Assembly (NCBI GenBank): GCA_051881315.1
Contig: JBJEPQ010000056.1
Location: 1-64,000, forward strand
Direction: 5' to 3'
Source of the DNA: CAG-488 sp051881315
GTDB lineage: Bacteria > Bacillota > Clostridia > Oscillospirales > Acutalibacteraceae
Length of the DNA: 64,000 bases
Within the stretch, counting starts at the first letter, position 1. Each line of letters begins with the position of its first letter. The position numbers and the translations under genes were made by a program. The notes under the pieces are model-generated. The model saw only the letters and a list, made by a program, of their open reading frames with translations. It was not told the origin of the DNA and ran no database searches. This document shows, piece after piece, positions 13,413 to 22,911 of this stretch.

Positions 13413-14321
13413 ATGGAATATGTGCTTCAAACAAACGCTTTGAGCAAAAGCTATAAAAAATTCAAAGCGTTAAACGGCCTGTCGTTGAACGTTCCTAAGG
13501 GTGCGATTTACGGATTGGTCGGAAAAAACGGTGCCGGAAAGACAACTCTTATCCGATTGATATGCGGATTGCAGGAGCCTACGTCGGGCGACTTCACCCT
13601 GTATGGCATAAACAACGGGGATAAGAGCATTTCAAAGTCACGAAAGAGGATCGGCGCTGTGGTTGAAACGCCGTCCCTGTATCTCGATATGACGGCGGCG
13701 GAAAATATGAAATACCAGCTGAAGCTGATCGGCAATCCCGATTATTCGGCAATACCCGAGCTGTTGAGACTTGTCGGACTTGAAAACACGGGGAAGAAAA
13801 AGGCTCGGAACTTTTCTCTCGGTATGAAACAGCGGCTCGGTATTGCGCTCGCTCTTGTGGGTATGCCCGATTTTCTGATTCTTGACGAGCCGATCAACGG
13901 ACTTGATCCTCAGGGTATCGTCGAAATCCGTGAACTGATATTAAAGCTGAATCAGGAAATGGGAATTACGGTTTTGATATCGAGCCACATTCTTGATGAG
14001 CTGTCAAAGCTGGCAACGCACTACGGATTTATTGACAACGGATGCGTTGTTTCGGAAATCAGCGCCGAGGAGCTGGAGAAAAAATGCAGAAAATATGTCA
14101 AAGTAAAGGTTGACAGCCTGAACCGTTTGATTGAGTATCTTGACGGCAAAAAAATTGAATATTCGGTTGTTTCGGAGGACGAAGTTAATGTTTATGCAAG
14201 TCTTGTGGTTTCCGATTTTGTTTTGGAGCTGAGCCGAAGCAACTGCAAGGTAATTGCCTTGTCCGAGTCGGATGAGAGCTTGGAAAGTTACTTTATCAAT
14301 CTTGTCGGAGGTGCTGAATAA
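13413..14321 (+). CDS. ABC transporter ATP-binding protein (BcrA/lantibiotic-immunity type)
   Basis: 302-residue ATPase. Walker A is GLVGKNGAGKTT (about 35-46), the signature NFSLGMKQRLGIA lies near 132-144, and Walker B is LILDEPINGLDPQG. The roughly 75 residues after the ATPase core are typical of BcrA/NatA-type exporter ATPases. It starts at ATG 13413 with AAAGGAGG upstream, and its stop overlaps the permease start (TAATG), so they are translated together. With the adjacent kinase and regulator it probably removes or senses a peptide antibiotic. Confidence 0.9.
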   Translation: MEYVLQTNALSKSYKKFKALNGLSLNVPKGAIYGLVGKNGAGKTTLIRLICGLQEPTSGDFTLYGINNGDKSISKSRKRIGAVVETPSLYLDMTAAENMKYQLKLIGNPDYSAIPELLRLVGLENTGKKKARNFSLGMKQRLGIALALVGMPDFLILDEPINGLDPQGIVEIRELILKLNQEMGITVLISSHILDELSKLATHYGFIDNGCVVSEISAEELEKKCRKYVKVKVDSLNRLIEYLDGKKIEYSVVSEDEVNVYASLVVSDFVLELSRSNCKVIALSESDESLESYFINLVGGAE

Positions 14322-15166
14322 TGAAGAATTTATTGTCTGCCGAGTTTTTACGGCTTTTTAAGAACAAACTGTTCTTGTTTCTTTCGACGGCGTCTTTCGC
14401 TTTCGGAGCATTCATTCAAGTTTATGTTTACATAGGCGCAAAGGCTTCGGATACCGTTCCGAAAATTGACATGGGATTATTTGCCGTCGGAATGGTTATC
14501 GGCTTTGTTGGCGCAATATTTGTCAGCCTGTTTGTCGGCACGGAATATTCGGACGGAACCTTGAGAAATAAAATGATAAACGGGAAATCAAGAACATCCA
14601 TTTATTTTTCAAAATATATTGTCTGCTGTGCCGCAATGGTTGCATTTTTTGCTTTTTATTACGCAGGTTCATTGATTTTCGGGTTTATTCTCTGCAAAGA
14701 GTTTATTTCAAAAGCTTCATCACTGATTATTATTGCTCTTATGCTTTGTCTTGCTTCATTTTCTTATGTTGCCGTGTTCCTTGCGGTTGCAATGAACTGC
14801 GGCAAAAAATCCGCTTCGGCAGTTACAGCGCTTGTTGCCGCTATGGTTTTGTTCTTTACATCCGTTATGACTATGTCAAGACTCAGTGAGCCGGAGTTTT
14901 ATGATAAATATGCTTATATAGACGAGGCCGGAAACATTGTTGAAGAGGACGCAAAGCCGAATCCCAATTATCTAAGAGGAACAAAAAGAAAAATCTATGA
15001 ATTTATCAACGATGCAAACCCGACAGGACAGTGCGTTCAGCTTTCGGGCGCAATCGGCGATGAGGGTTCCGAATACAAAAAGGAATTCCCGATTTATTCC
15101 TGCGGTTTAATTTTAATCGGAACTGCGGTCGGTCTGATAATATTCAAGAAAAAAGATATTGCTTAG
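14321..15166 (+). CDS. ABC transporter permease
   Basis: 281-residue integral membrane protein with about six hydrophobic segments: near 15-35, 52-72, 101-122, 130-155, 163-180 and a C-terminal one at 258-275. It resembles ABC-2 family permeases of the BcrB type, with the GTEYSDGTLRNKMINGKSR motif near 73-91 that is characteristic of ABC-2 permeases. A long extracellular loop spans about 182-255. It overlaps the upstream ATPase by one base and is followed 8 bases later by the kinase gene. It forms the membrane channel of the ABC exporter. Confidence 0.88.
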   Translation: MKNLLSAEFLRLFKNKLFLFLSTASFAFGAFIQVYVYIGAKASDTVPKIDMGLFAVGMVIGFVGAIFVSLFVGTEYSDGTLRNKMINGKSRTSIYFSKYIVCCAAMVAFFAFYYAGSLIFGFILCKEFISKASSLIIIALMLCLASFSYVAVFLAVAMNCGKKSASAVTALVAAMVLFFTSVMTMSRLSEPEFYDKYAYIDEAGNIVEEDAKPNPNYLRGTKRKIYEFINDANPTGQCVQLSGAIGDEGSEYKKEFPIYSCGLILIGTAVGLIIFKKKDIA

Positions 15167-15174
15167 GTGATTTT

Positions 15175-16056
15175 ATGAAGATTGCATTTGTATCGGTTTT
15201 ATGTCTTATAGTTGTGATTTTATTCTATAAATATATCTCAATAAAACGGGAGCTTAAAAGCATCAACGAACAAATTACAGAACTTTTAAATAATGATACA
15301 AATGCAATGATTACCGTGTCAACAAACGACAAGGTGATTGCCCAAACGGTAACTGCGTTTAATCAAAACATAAGGGAACTGAGGAAAAAGGAGCTGCGGC
15401 TTCAATCAAAAAACGATGAAATCAGTACGGCAATCACCAATGTTTCTCACGATTTGCGAACGCCTCTGACGGCAATCTGCGGCTACCTTGAACTGCTCAA
15501 GTCGGAGGAAAAATCACCTGAGGTAAACCGCTGTCTTGAAATAATCGAAAACCGAACCGATGCGCTGAAAAATCTGACAGAGGAGCTGTTTCGGTATTCG
15601 CTGATCGCCTGCGAGGAAAACGAGCTTAAACCCGAGGAAGTCACGGTAAACGGTATTCTTGAAGAGAGCATAGCGGCATATTATGCGGCGTTTAAGGAAA
15701 GAGAAATTGAGCCGCTGATAACAATAACCGAGCAAAAAATCATCAGAAGGCTTGATAAATCCGCACTTCTGAGAATATTTGCAAATATCCTCAGCAATGC
15801 GCTGAAATACAGCGACGGCGATTTGGAAATAACGCTTACCGACAGCGGAACAATAATCTTTTCCAATACTGCGTCAAACCTTGATGAAATACAGGTCGGG
15901 AAAATTTTTGACCGCTTTTATACCGTTGAAAACGCAAGAACCTCAACCGGTCTCGGTCTTTCAATCGCACGAAGCCTTGCCGAGAGAATGAACGGAAGTA
16001 TAACCGCATCATACAGCGGAGGAAAATTGACTGTAACGGTATCCTTTGAGAGCTGA
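15175..16056 (+). CDS. sensor histidine kinase
   Basis: 293-residue kinase with one N-terminal transmembrane segment (residues 3-20) and a very short external part, so it is probably an intramembrane-sensing type. A HisKA domain carries H92 (NVSHDLRTPL), and a HATPase domain has the N-box (RIFANILSNALKYS), then a shortened G1 region and the G2 box (TGLGLSIARSLAERM). It is the last gene of the regulator-ABC-permease-kinase cassette and should phosphorylate the 12674 regulator at D52. Kinases of this kind often sense through the transporter rather than directly; that is family knowledge, not seen here. Confidence 0.9.
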   Translation: MKIAFVSVLCLIVVILFYKYISIKRELKSINEQITELLNNDTNAMITVSTNDKVIAQTVTAFNQNIRELRKKELRLQSKNDEISTAITNVSHDLRTPLTAICGYLELLKSEEKSPEVNRCLEIIENRTDALKNLTEELFRYSLIACEENELKPEEVTVNGILEESIAAYYAAFKEREIEPLITITEQKIIRRLDKSALLRIFANILSNALKYSDGDLEITLTDSGTIIFSNTASNLDEIQVGKIFDRFYTVENARTSTGLGLSIARSLAERMNGSITASYSGGKLTVTVSFES

Positions 16057-16083
16057 ATTTTCCGCCCGTCCGAATAACAGAAA

Positions 16084-16296
16084 GAGGCTGTCGCAATAAG
16101 ATGAAGAAGCCGTTTTCTTCCGATGCCTGGCGTATGTGCATACGTCAAATCGGAAAAAACGGCTAAAAAGAAACATTAAAAGACACAATTTGTTCTAAAC
16201 AAGAAATATCAAGGCTTGTATCGGTATGAAAATTCCAATACAAGCCTTTTAATTTAATTATTGTTTCTTTTGTTCTTCGCTTAGTGCGACAACCTC
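16084..16296. mobile_element. MITE-like element with 17-bp terminal inverted repeats
   Basis: GAGGCTGTCGCAATAAG (16084-16100) and CTTAGTGCGACAACCTC (16280-16296) are inverted repeats with two mismatches, enclosing 213 bases without a gene. Inside are two hairpins: AGCCGTTTTC-type around 16107-16167, and AAGGCTTGTAT/ATACAAGCCTT around 16211-16252, the latter followed by T-rich sequence. These probably terminate transcription. No clear target-site duplication is visible. Confidence 0.5.
16211..16258. terminator. hairpin between the kinase cassette and mfd
   Basis: AAGGCTTGTAT pairs with ATACAAGCCTT around a loop of about 17 bases, followed by TTAATTTAATT on the plus strand. It lies between convergent genes and could act on both strands. 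Confidence 0.6.
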
Positions 16297-16325
16297 CTCG
16301 TTTTTTATTAGATTTATAAAATCCG

Positions 16326-19300
16326 TTATTCACTCTTTGTCTTTGCCATAATATCAAGAGCCTTGCGGATAACGGTGAGCTGATCCTCGCCGGGCATCAC
16401 CTTGACCGCAATGTGCGGCTTGCCTGCGGCGGAGACGGTTATTCTGCCCTTCAAATATTTTGCAAGGTTTGAAATCTTGTCCATTTCAAGAGTTTCGATA
16501 AACAGCTTAACGTTACTGCCCGTTCTGCCGATCTCATAAACACCCTGCTGAAGTGCGGTATTCCTGAGAAGCGAAACGGTGATAAGTCCCTGAACGCTCT
16601 GCGGCGGCTCTCCGAAACGGTCGATAAGCTCGTCGAGCACATCGTCGGCGTCCTCCTGATTTTTTATGTCGGCAATTCTGCGGTACATCGCAAGCTTCTG
16701 CGGAACATCGGAAATATAGTCGGCAGGAATGTGTGCGTCGATCGGCAGGTCGATAAGACATTCCTTTTCGGGTACGGCGGAGATCTCGCCCTTTTCCTCC
16801 CTGACAGCCTGATCGAGCATTTTCAGGTACATATCGTATCCGACGGATTCCATATGGCCGTGCTGCTGTGCGCCGAGGATATTGCCTGCGCCCCTTATTT
16901 CAAGGTCACGCATAGCAATATGGAAGCCCGATCCGAACTCCGTATATTCACGGATAGCGGTCAGCCTCTTTGCGGCAACCTCGGAAAGCTCCTTGCCTCG
17001 CCTGAACGTGAAATATGCGCTTGCACGGCGTGACGAGCGTCCGACTCGTCCTCTGATCTGGTGAAGCTGAGCAAGTCCGAGCCTGTCGGCATCCTCGATT
17101 ATCAGCGTGTTGACATTCGGAACATCAACACCCGTTTCGATTATCGTTGTGCAGACGAGAACGTCAATTTCGCCCTCCAGAAGATCACGCCAGATGTCGC
17201 TGAGCTTATCCTCCGTCATCTGTCCGTGGGCGACGGCAATCCTCGCATCGGGCAGAAAATCTTTCAGCTTTGCCGCCATTCTGTCGATGGTCTCCGTGCG
17301 GTTGTGCAGGTAATACACCTGACCTCCGCGGCGAAGCTCGGAGTTTATCGCCTGAACTATTACATCAAAATTGAATTCGATAACATAGGTCTGAACAGGG
17401 TGCCTGTCGTGCGGCGCTTCCTCAAGGATAGACATATCCCTTATTCCCGTCATAGCCATATTGAGCGTTCTCGGAATGGGGGTTGCGCTGAGAGTCAGAA
17501 CATCGACGGTCGGGTACTGCTCCTTGAGCTTTTCTTTCTGAGCAACGCCGAAACGCTGTTCCTCGTCAACAATTATCAGTCCGAGGTCACGGAACTCTAT
17601 ATCCTTTGAAATAAGTCTGTGCGTTCCGACGATAATATCGACATAACCCCTTTTGAGATCCTGTTTGATCTTTTTCTGCTGATTTGCAGGAACAAAGCGT
17701 GATATCATCTGCGCTTCGATCGGGAAGCCCTCAAAGCGTTTGCAAATCGTCTGGTAATGCTGGAGCGCAAGGATAGTTGTCGGTACGAGTATAGCACACT
17801 GCTTGCCGTCGGCAACGCACTTGAAAGCCGCCCTGAGTGCAACCTCGGTCTTGCCGAAGCCGACGTCGCCGCAAAGCAGTCTGTCCATCGGATAAGGCTT
17901 TTCCATATCGTCCTTGATCTCCTGAATACAGCGGAGCTGATCGTCCGTTTCCTCATATTCAAAGCGGCGTTCAAAGTCGTTCTGCATATCAATATCGGGA
18001 GAGAAAGCAAAGCCTTTTATCTGCGTCCTCTTTGAATAGAGGTCTATAAGCTCCTGCGCAATATCCTTGACGGCGGAACGAACTCTTGAACGTGTTTTCT
18101 GCCACTCCTTGCCGCCGAGCTTATTAAGCTTGACCGTTCCGTTCTCGCCCTTGGAGCCGATGTATCTCGACACCTGATCGAGCTGAGTTACGGGAACATA
18201 CAGGATATCGCCTTTGTCGTATTTTATCTTAATGTAATCCTTGATATTACCGTCGGCTTCAAGGCTGGTAATGCCCTCAAAAATACCGATACCGTGAGCG
18301 GTATGAACAATGTAATCGCCCTTGTGGAGATCCTCAAGCGAATTGAACACCGCCGCCTTATTGACCTTTTTCTTCGACTTTTTGACGGGCAGAGCTGAAC
18401 GGCTGCCGTAGGTTATGACGGTCAGATTTGCGTCGGGATATTCAAATCCTGCCGAAAATCCTCCGGGCAGAACGATAACCCTATTCGGAATAAGTTCTTC
18501 GGGCGGAGCCGACATATACGAAGCGGAAAAGCCCTCGCCGTTCAGGTCACCTGTAAGAGCCTGAGCCGACTTTTCCGTGCCTGCGACAACAAAGACCGAA
18601 TGACCTTTTTTCTGATAAAGCGGTTTAATATCGTCAATGAGCACGCTCATCGAACCGTTCCACGGTGAAAACTGACGTGCGTTAAACGTTACAAGTCCCT
18701 TGACGGGAGTGTCGAACGAGCCTCTTGCAATGTTGTCAAGATAGACAGCTCCGAGATCCTCATAAATGCCTAAAAGCTCGTTAAATTCGAGCATAAATCG
18801 GTCAAGTCCCTTGCAGACAACACCCTCCTCAAGGAAGGCTTTCAGCTCCTCGTGGAAAAGTTCAAGAGCCGCATTTGCGTGTTCCTTGACGGAAAAGCTT
18901 TCGCTGACGAACAGGATCGGCTCGTCAATATAATCAAAGATCGTTGCGGCGCAGGGATAAATCAGAGGCAGATATCTGTCAATATTCGGCAGATGTATTC
19001 CGCCGTTGAGCTTTTCAAGGTCGGATGAAAGAAGCTGTTTTGCGGCGGCAGAGCCTTTGCCCTTGGTTTTTGAGATTTGTTCCTCTATTAAATCGGCAAG
19101 CCTGACGGGGTTACAGCAGATCTCATTGGCAGGCGTGATAACAACAGAATTTGTGGAGTCGATACGCCGCTGACTTTCCGTGTCAAAGGTCGAGAGACAG
19201 TCGATACTGTCGCCCCAGAACTCAACTCTGTACGGGTTTTCACAGTCGGGTGAGAAAATGTCGATTATTCCGCCCCTTGCGGCAAACTGTCCCGATCCGT

Positions 19301-19805
19301 CAACCTGTGTACCTCTTGTGTAGCCTGCATTGATAAGTCGGTCGATCAGCTCGTCCTGACTGACAGTTTCGCCGACCGTCAGGGTTATCCTCTTTGCGAT
19401 AAGCTCCTCGGGAGGAATGGTGAGCTGGAGAGCCGCCTCAACGGAGCAGACTACCGCCCGAACGCTTCCGTCAACAAGATGACCGAGCACGCTCAGTCTC
19501 GAATGTTCGTAATCACGGGATTTTATGTCGTCAGGGCGCAGTGATATGTCTCCGGCAGGATACATAACGGCATCACAGCCAAAGGCATTCAAATCTTTGC
19601 AGATCTTACTCGCCTGACTTTCATCGGGCGTAATAACGATCGCTTTGTGGGGTGAAAGATCCTGGCAAAGTGCCGAAATAATATGCGCTTTATGTATCTG
19701 CGACAGTCCGAGCGCTCCGGCAGGGAGACGTCGGTTTGTCACATTGTAAAGCAGGGATCGGTATTCGTTAAGACCTTTCAGAGCTTTTGTAAAACAGGAC
19801 ATCAT
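16326..19805 (-). CDS. mfd: transcription-repair coupling factor
   Basis: About 1159-residue Mfd, the ATP-driven translocase that removes RNA polymerase stalled at DNA damage and recruits UvrA. Visible parts in order are: the UvrB-homologous N-terminal region (about 1-330), the RNA-polymerase-interacting domain near DYIVHTAHGIGIFEGI, then the helicase motor with Walker A LLCGDVGFGKTEVALRAAF, DEEQRFG (motif II), TATPIPRTL (motif III) and RGRVGR (motif VI), and the C-terminal UvrA-binding domain. The start is ambiguous between adjacent ATGs at 19805 and 19802; AGGAG spacing favours 19802. Earlier in-frame codons lie inside the HAD gene. Confidence 0.96.
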   Translation of the reverse strand: MMSCFTKALKGLNEYRSLLYNVTNRRLPAGALGLSQIHKAHIISALCQDLSPHKAIVITPDESQASKICKDLNAFGCDAVMYPAGDISLRPDDIKSRDYEHSRLSVLGHLVDGSVRAVVCSVEAALQLTIPPEELIAKRITLTVGETVSQDELIDRLINAGYTRGTQVDGSGQFAARGGIIDIFSPDCENPYRVEFWGDSIDCLSTFDTESQRRIDSTNSVVITPANEICCNPVRLADLIEEQISKTKGKGSAAAKQLLSSDLEKLNGGIHLPNIDRYLPLIYPCAATIFDYIDEPILFVSESFSVKEHANAALELFHEELKAFLEEGVVCKGLDRFMLEFNELLGIYEDLGAVYLDNIARGSFDTPVKGLVTFNARQFSPWNGSMSVLIDDIKPLYQKKGHSVFVVAGTEKSAQALTGDLNGEGFSASYMSAPPEELIPNRVIVLPGGFSAGFEYPDANLTVITYGSRSALPVKKSKKKVNKAAVFNSLEDLHKGDYIVHTAHGIGIFEGITSLEADGNIKDYIKIKYDKGDILYVPVTQLDQVSRYIGSKGENGTVKLNKLGGKEWQKTRSRVRSAVKDIAQELIDLYSKRTQIKGFAFSPDIDMQNDFERRFEYEETDDQLRCIQEIKDDMEKPYPMDRLLCGDVGFGKTEVALRAAFKCVADGKQCAILVPTTILALQHYQTICKRFEGFPIEAQMISRFVPANQQKKIKQDLKRGYVDIIVGTHRLISKDIEFRDLGLIIVDEEQRFGVAQKEKLKEQYPTVDVLTLSATPIPRTLNMAMTGIRDMSILEEAPHDRHPVQTYVIEFNFDVIVQAINSELRRGGQVYYLHNRTETIDRMAAKLKDFLPDARIAVAHGQMTEDKLSDIWRDLLEGEIDVLVCTTIIETGVDVPNVNTLIIEDADRLGLAQLHQIRGRVGRSSRRASAYFTFRRGKELSEVAAKRLTAIREYTEFGSGFHIAMRDLEIRGAGNILGAQQHGHMESVGYDMYLKMLDQAVREEKGEISAVPEKECLIDLPIDAHIPADYISDVPQKLAMYRRIADIKNQEDADDVLDELIDRFGEPPQSVQGLITVSLLRNTALQQGVYEIGRTGSNVKLFIETLEMDKISNLAKYLKGRITVSAAGKPHIAVKVMPGEDQLTVIRKALDIMAKTKSE

Positions 19806-19812
19806 AAGCTCC

Positions 19813-20421
19813 TTATATATTGATTTTGTTTTTTCGCATAACGGTTTTAAGCCGTTCAAAGTCACGGTCGGCAAAGCAATGGGCAACCATACCGAGCCTT
19901 ACAGCCGTGTCGATATTTGCCTGCATATCGTCAATAAAGAAACATTCTTCGGGCTTCAGGGAATATTTCTCAAAAAGAATACGGTAAATCTTTTCATTCG
20001 GCTTAATCTCATTATAATCGGCAGAAATAATAAATCCGTCGAAAAAGGTGAACGCAGGCACACTTTTTTTGAAATCGTCAAACCAGTCGGGACAGTTTGA
20101 AAGAAGGTATATCCCGTACCCATTCTCTTTCAGAGAGCTGACAATCGGGTACATTTCATCTATCGGCGGCATCTCCGCTTCACGTTCAAGCACCATTTTC
20201 CCGACCTCGGTATGCAAGCCTTGCGGCAGACGTGAGGTCATTATTTCAATCGCCTGTTCAACGGAAATTTCGCCCTTGTCCATCTTTTTCCACTCCGGAG
20301 AGAGGAATACGCTCTCACGGACAGCGTCCCGGTATTCCGGAGCAAAATGATTTTTGAGCGAGCGTTCGGGATTGAAGTCAATAATCACTCCGCCCATATC
20401 AAAAACTATGTTTTTTATCAT
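19813..20421 (-). CDS. HAD-superfamily phosphatase
   Basis: 202-residue HAD hydrolase of the YihX-like group. Motif I is VFDMGGVIIDF (residues 5-15; nucleophile D7, with Gly where many family members have the second Asp). Motif II is LLSNCP. The lysine/motif III region is at IKPNEKIY, and motif IV FFIDDMQANI supplies two aspartates. A helical cap occupies about 20-85. The substrate is unknown, likely a small phosphorylated metabolite. It starts at ATG 20421 with GGAGG upstream, since the longer in-frame reading lacks a ribosome site. It ends 8 bases before mfd and is probably co-transcribed. Confidence 0.85.
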   Translation of the reverse strand: MIKNIVFDMGGVIIDFNPERSLKNHFAPEYRDAVRESVFLSPEWKKMDKGEISVEQAIEIMTSRLPQGLHTEVGKMVLEREAEMPPIDEMYPIVSSLKENGYGIYLLSNCPDWFDDFKKSVPAFTFFDGFIISADYNEIKPNEKIYRILFEKYSLKPEECFFIDDMQANIDTAVRLGMVAHCFADRDFERLKTVMRKNKINI

Positions 20422-20627
20422 TCTGCCACCTCCGATACCGGAGATAATTATATAACACATCAGTTCAAAAATCAATTAAAGCGAGCCGATATTTTTGCTT
20501 TATTTGAAAAATTTAATCAAAAATTTAGAATTGAATATCACAAATCTCTTGAATTATTTTTCTCTTTATGATAAACTAAATAAGTCTTGCATTTATCTAT
20601 TCCTAATCTTTTTTTGGAGGAAAGAGA

Positions 20628-22259
20628 ATGAAATCAAAGGTAAAGTACAAAAAATACGGTAATATACCCGATATGGACACCGTTAAGGAAATAATATTGC
20701 GCGGTGCCAAGCTCGGACAGAATAAAAAACAGTACGTCTTTAAAAATTTAGACGGCAACACGCAGATGAAGACCTTCAATGAGGTGTTTTACGATGCAAC
20801 AGGTCTCGGTCAGCATCTCTACACCCTCGGTATGAGGGGCAAAAAGGTCGCCGTACTCAGCGAAAACAGCTATTACTGGATCGCTGTTTTCTATGCGATA
20901 GTAACAGGTAAAATCACGGCTATCCCCCTTGATCCCAAGCTTCCCAAGGAGGATCTTACCGACCTCATGGTCAGAAGCGGCTGCAATGCAATTTTCTACA
21001 CAGAGGATTTTGCTCCTGCGATAGAGATGATGAAAGAAAATCCCGAGGTCAAGCTGACGGAATACCTTAAAATCGAGGACTTTGACGAGATTGTAAGAAT
21101 GGGACACGACGAGCTTGACAACGGTGCGGAAAACTATCTTGACGATACCGTTACGGGCGACGATCTCGGTTTCATTGTCTACACATCGGGCACAACGGGC
21201 AAAAGCAAGGGCGTTATGCTTTCTCAGAAGAATGTTGCTTCAAATGCCATCGCAACCTGCCGTGCCATGACAGGCGGTCAGACGGTTGCTTTCCTCCCCT
21301 TCAACCATACTCTTTCGTGGGCAAGCGCACTTTTTGCAAGTCCTCTGCTTTCCGAATGGGGATATCTCTGCGACAGCCTTAGAAATCTTCAAAAGGATAT
21401 GGTGGAATATCACCCTCAGCACATAACCGCAGTTCCTCTTGCAGTTGAAACAATATATAAAAGGATTTGGTTTACGGCAAAAAAAGAGGGCAAGGAAGAA
21501 AAGCTTAAAACAGGACTTAAAATAAGCAAGTTTCTGATGAAGTTCGGCATTGATGTCCGCAGAAAGCTGTTCAAGGAGGTCATTGACAACCTCGGCGGCA
21601 ATCTTGAGATGATAATCTGCGGCGGAGCGTTTCTTGATCCTAAGTATGAGAACGGACTCTATGACCTCGGCATACAGGTTATCAACGGCTACGGCACTAC
21701 CGAGTGCTCACCGATCATCACCTGTAACCGCCTCAGCAATTTCAAATTCGGAAGCGCAGGCTATGCTCTTGAGTGCAACGATGTCATGATAAAAGATCCC
21801 GACGACGAGGGAGTCGGCGAGGTTTACGCCAAGGGAACCAACGTTATGCAGGGATATTATAACGATCCCGAAGCCACGGCGGAAGCCTTTGACGGCGAAT
21901 GGTACAAGACGGGCGACTACGGATATATGGACGAGGACGGCTTCCTCTACCTCAGAGGACGAAAGAAAAACCTCATCGTGCTTTCCAACGGCAAGAATGT
22001 TTCGCCCGAGGAGCTTGAGGATAAGCTTATGAGCATCGACTACATAAAAGAGGTCGTTGTTTATGACGAGAACGGAGCGATAACCGCCGAATTCTTCCTC
22101 GACACCGTTACATACCCCGATGCGGAATCGAGAATTAAAACCGACGTCAGAGAGCTCAACAAGACGATGCCCGCATTTAAGCAGATCACGAAGATCAAAA
22201 CGAGGGATAAAGAATTCCCGAAAACAACAACTCTTAAAATTAAAAGAAAATATAAGTAA
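20628..22259 (+). CDS. AMP-forming acyl-CoA synthetase (long-chain fatty acid ligase type)
   Basis: 543-residue adenylate-forming enzyme. The P-loop is IVYTSGTTGKSKGVMLSQ (about 184-201), followed by VINGYGTTECSP (A5 motif), the A7/A8 region WYKTGDYGYMDEDGFLYLRGRKKNLIVLSNGKNVSPEELE and the C-terminal catalytic lysine in PKTTTLKIKR. It activates a carboxylic acid as an AMP ester and transfers it to CoA, probably a fatty acid. The length fits FadD/LcfB-type enzymes. It has GGAGG upstream of ATG 20628 and a strong terminator downstream, so it is a single-gene unit. The specific substrate cannot be read from sequence. Confidence 0.9.
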   Translation: MKSKVKYKKYGNIPDMDTVKEIILRGAKLGQNKKQYVFKNLDGNTQMKTFNEVFYDATGLGQHLYTLGMRGKKVAVLSENSYYWIAVFYAIVTGKITAIPLDPKLPKEDLTDLMVRSGCNAIFYTEDFAPAIEMMKENPEVKLTEYLKIEDFDEIVRMGHDELDNGAENYLDDTVTGDDLGFIVYTSGTTGKSKGVMLSQKNVASNAIATCRAMTGGQTVAFLPFNHTLSWASALFASPLLSEWGYLCDSLRNLQKDMVEYHPQHITAVPLAVETIYKRIWFTAKKEGKEEKLKTGLKISKFLMKFGIDVRRKLFKEVIDNLGGNLEMIICGGAFLDPKYENGLYDLGIQVINGYGTTECSPIITCNRLSNFKFGSAGYALECNDVMIKDPDDEGVGEVYAKGTNVMQGYYNDPEATAEAFDGEWYKTGDYGYMDEDGFLYLRGRKKNLIVLSNGKNVSPEELEDKLMSIDYIKEVVVYDENGAITAEFFLDTVTYPDAESRIKTDVRELNKTMPAFKQITKIKTRDKEFPKTTTLKIKRKYK

Positions 22260-22262
22260 GCC

Positions 22263-22302
22263 AAAAGTCTCTCCTTGTTCTCGAACAAGGAGAGACTTTT
22301 TA
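22263..22302 (+). terminator. terminator after the acyl-CoA synthetase gene
   Basis: A perfect stem of about 16 bp (AAGTCTCTCCTTGTTC type, loop TC) followed by TTTTTA. Confidence 0.9.
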
Positions 22303-22319
22303 TACGGTTTCTGCAAACT

Positions 22320-22735
22320 TTTAATTATAATCGTCTGAAGTCTAAGGTCTAAAATCTAAAGTCTCTTTTGCCTTCCCCTTGAGGGGAAGGTGCCGAGGAA
22401 CGAGGCGGATGAGGTGTAAAGGCAGACATTAGATTTTAGATGTTAGATTTTAGACGAGGAAATTTCAAGTTAATATAAACCATAAAAGATAGACTAAGAC
22501 ATAAGTTTTTTGACAATCCCTCAGTCAGCATCGCTGACAGCCGGATAATTTCATCAAAATTTGAAACCTAAACGTCTAAAGTCTAAGGTCTAAAATCTAA
22601 AGTCTTTCTTCACCTCATCACCGCCTGCGGCGGAGCTTCCCCTCAAGGGGAAGCCTTGCATAGTTTCATCAGATTTTAAAGTATTCTTGTCTAAAATCTA
22701 ACATCTAAAATCTAACGTCTTTTTTGGGTGAGGCT
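22320..22735. repeat. repeat-rich intergenic region, copy B of dispersed family
   Basis: About 420 bases without a gene. It contains clusters of AAGTCTAAGGTCTAAAATCTAAAG-type words (22330-22365, 22425-22455, 22575-22605, 22690-22720), inverted CCCCTTGAGGGG motifs (near 22378 and 22636), a CCGCCTGCGGCGG palindrome (about 22622), and a segment (22500-22575) matching the window start (1-100). No repeat-spacer regularity, so not CRISPR. Looks like a composite of short mobile intergenic repeats. Confidence 0.65.
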
Positions 22736-22743
22736 TTATTCTG

Positions 22744-22908
22744 TCAGTTTTTCTGATCTATATAGTTTTCCTTATACTTCTTTGCCTCGTAAACGTCAAT
22801 CGTCTCCGCATCGGCTTCGCCGAGCAGTTTTTCACAGAAAAAGTGCATTGCATAAAAATCCGATCCGCCGTTTGACGCGCCCTCGGCAAGCTCGCTTGCA
22901 TCGTCCTT
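22744..22908 (-). pseudogene. C-terminal remnant of a Gfo/Idh/MocA-type oxidoreductase
   Basis: Directly after the tandem stops (TGA TAG) of the acetyltransferase gene and in the same frame, 54 codons stay open and read ASNGGSDFYAMHFFCEKLLG followed by TIDVYEAKKY and QKN-stop. The GGSDFY...F...IDVYEA pattern is that of the C-terminal end of Gfo/Idh/MocA sugar dehydrogenases. There is no start codon or N-terminal Rossmann domain, so it is a relic. It lies at the edge of the repeat-rich region, which may mark a deletion junction. Confidence 0.5.
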
Positions 22909-22911
22909 CTA

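Noticed and set aside
22320..22735. Short repeated words that look like a CRISPR array
   Set aside because: The TCTAAAATCTAA words vary, are 10-13 bases long and have no regular spacers; no cas genes are near.
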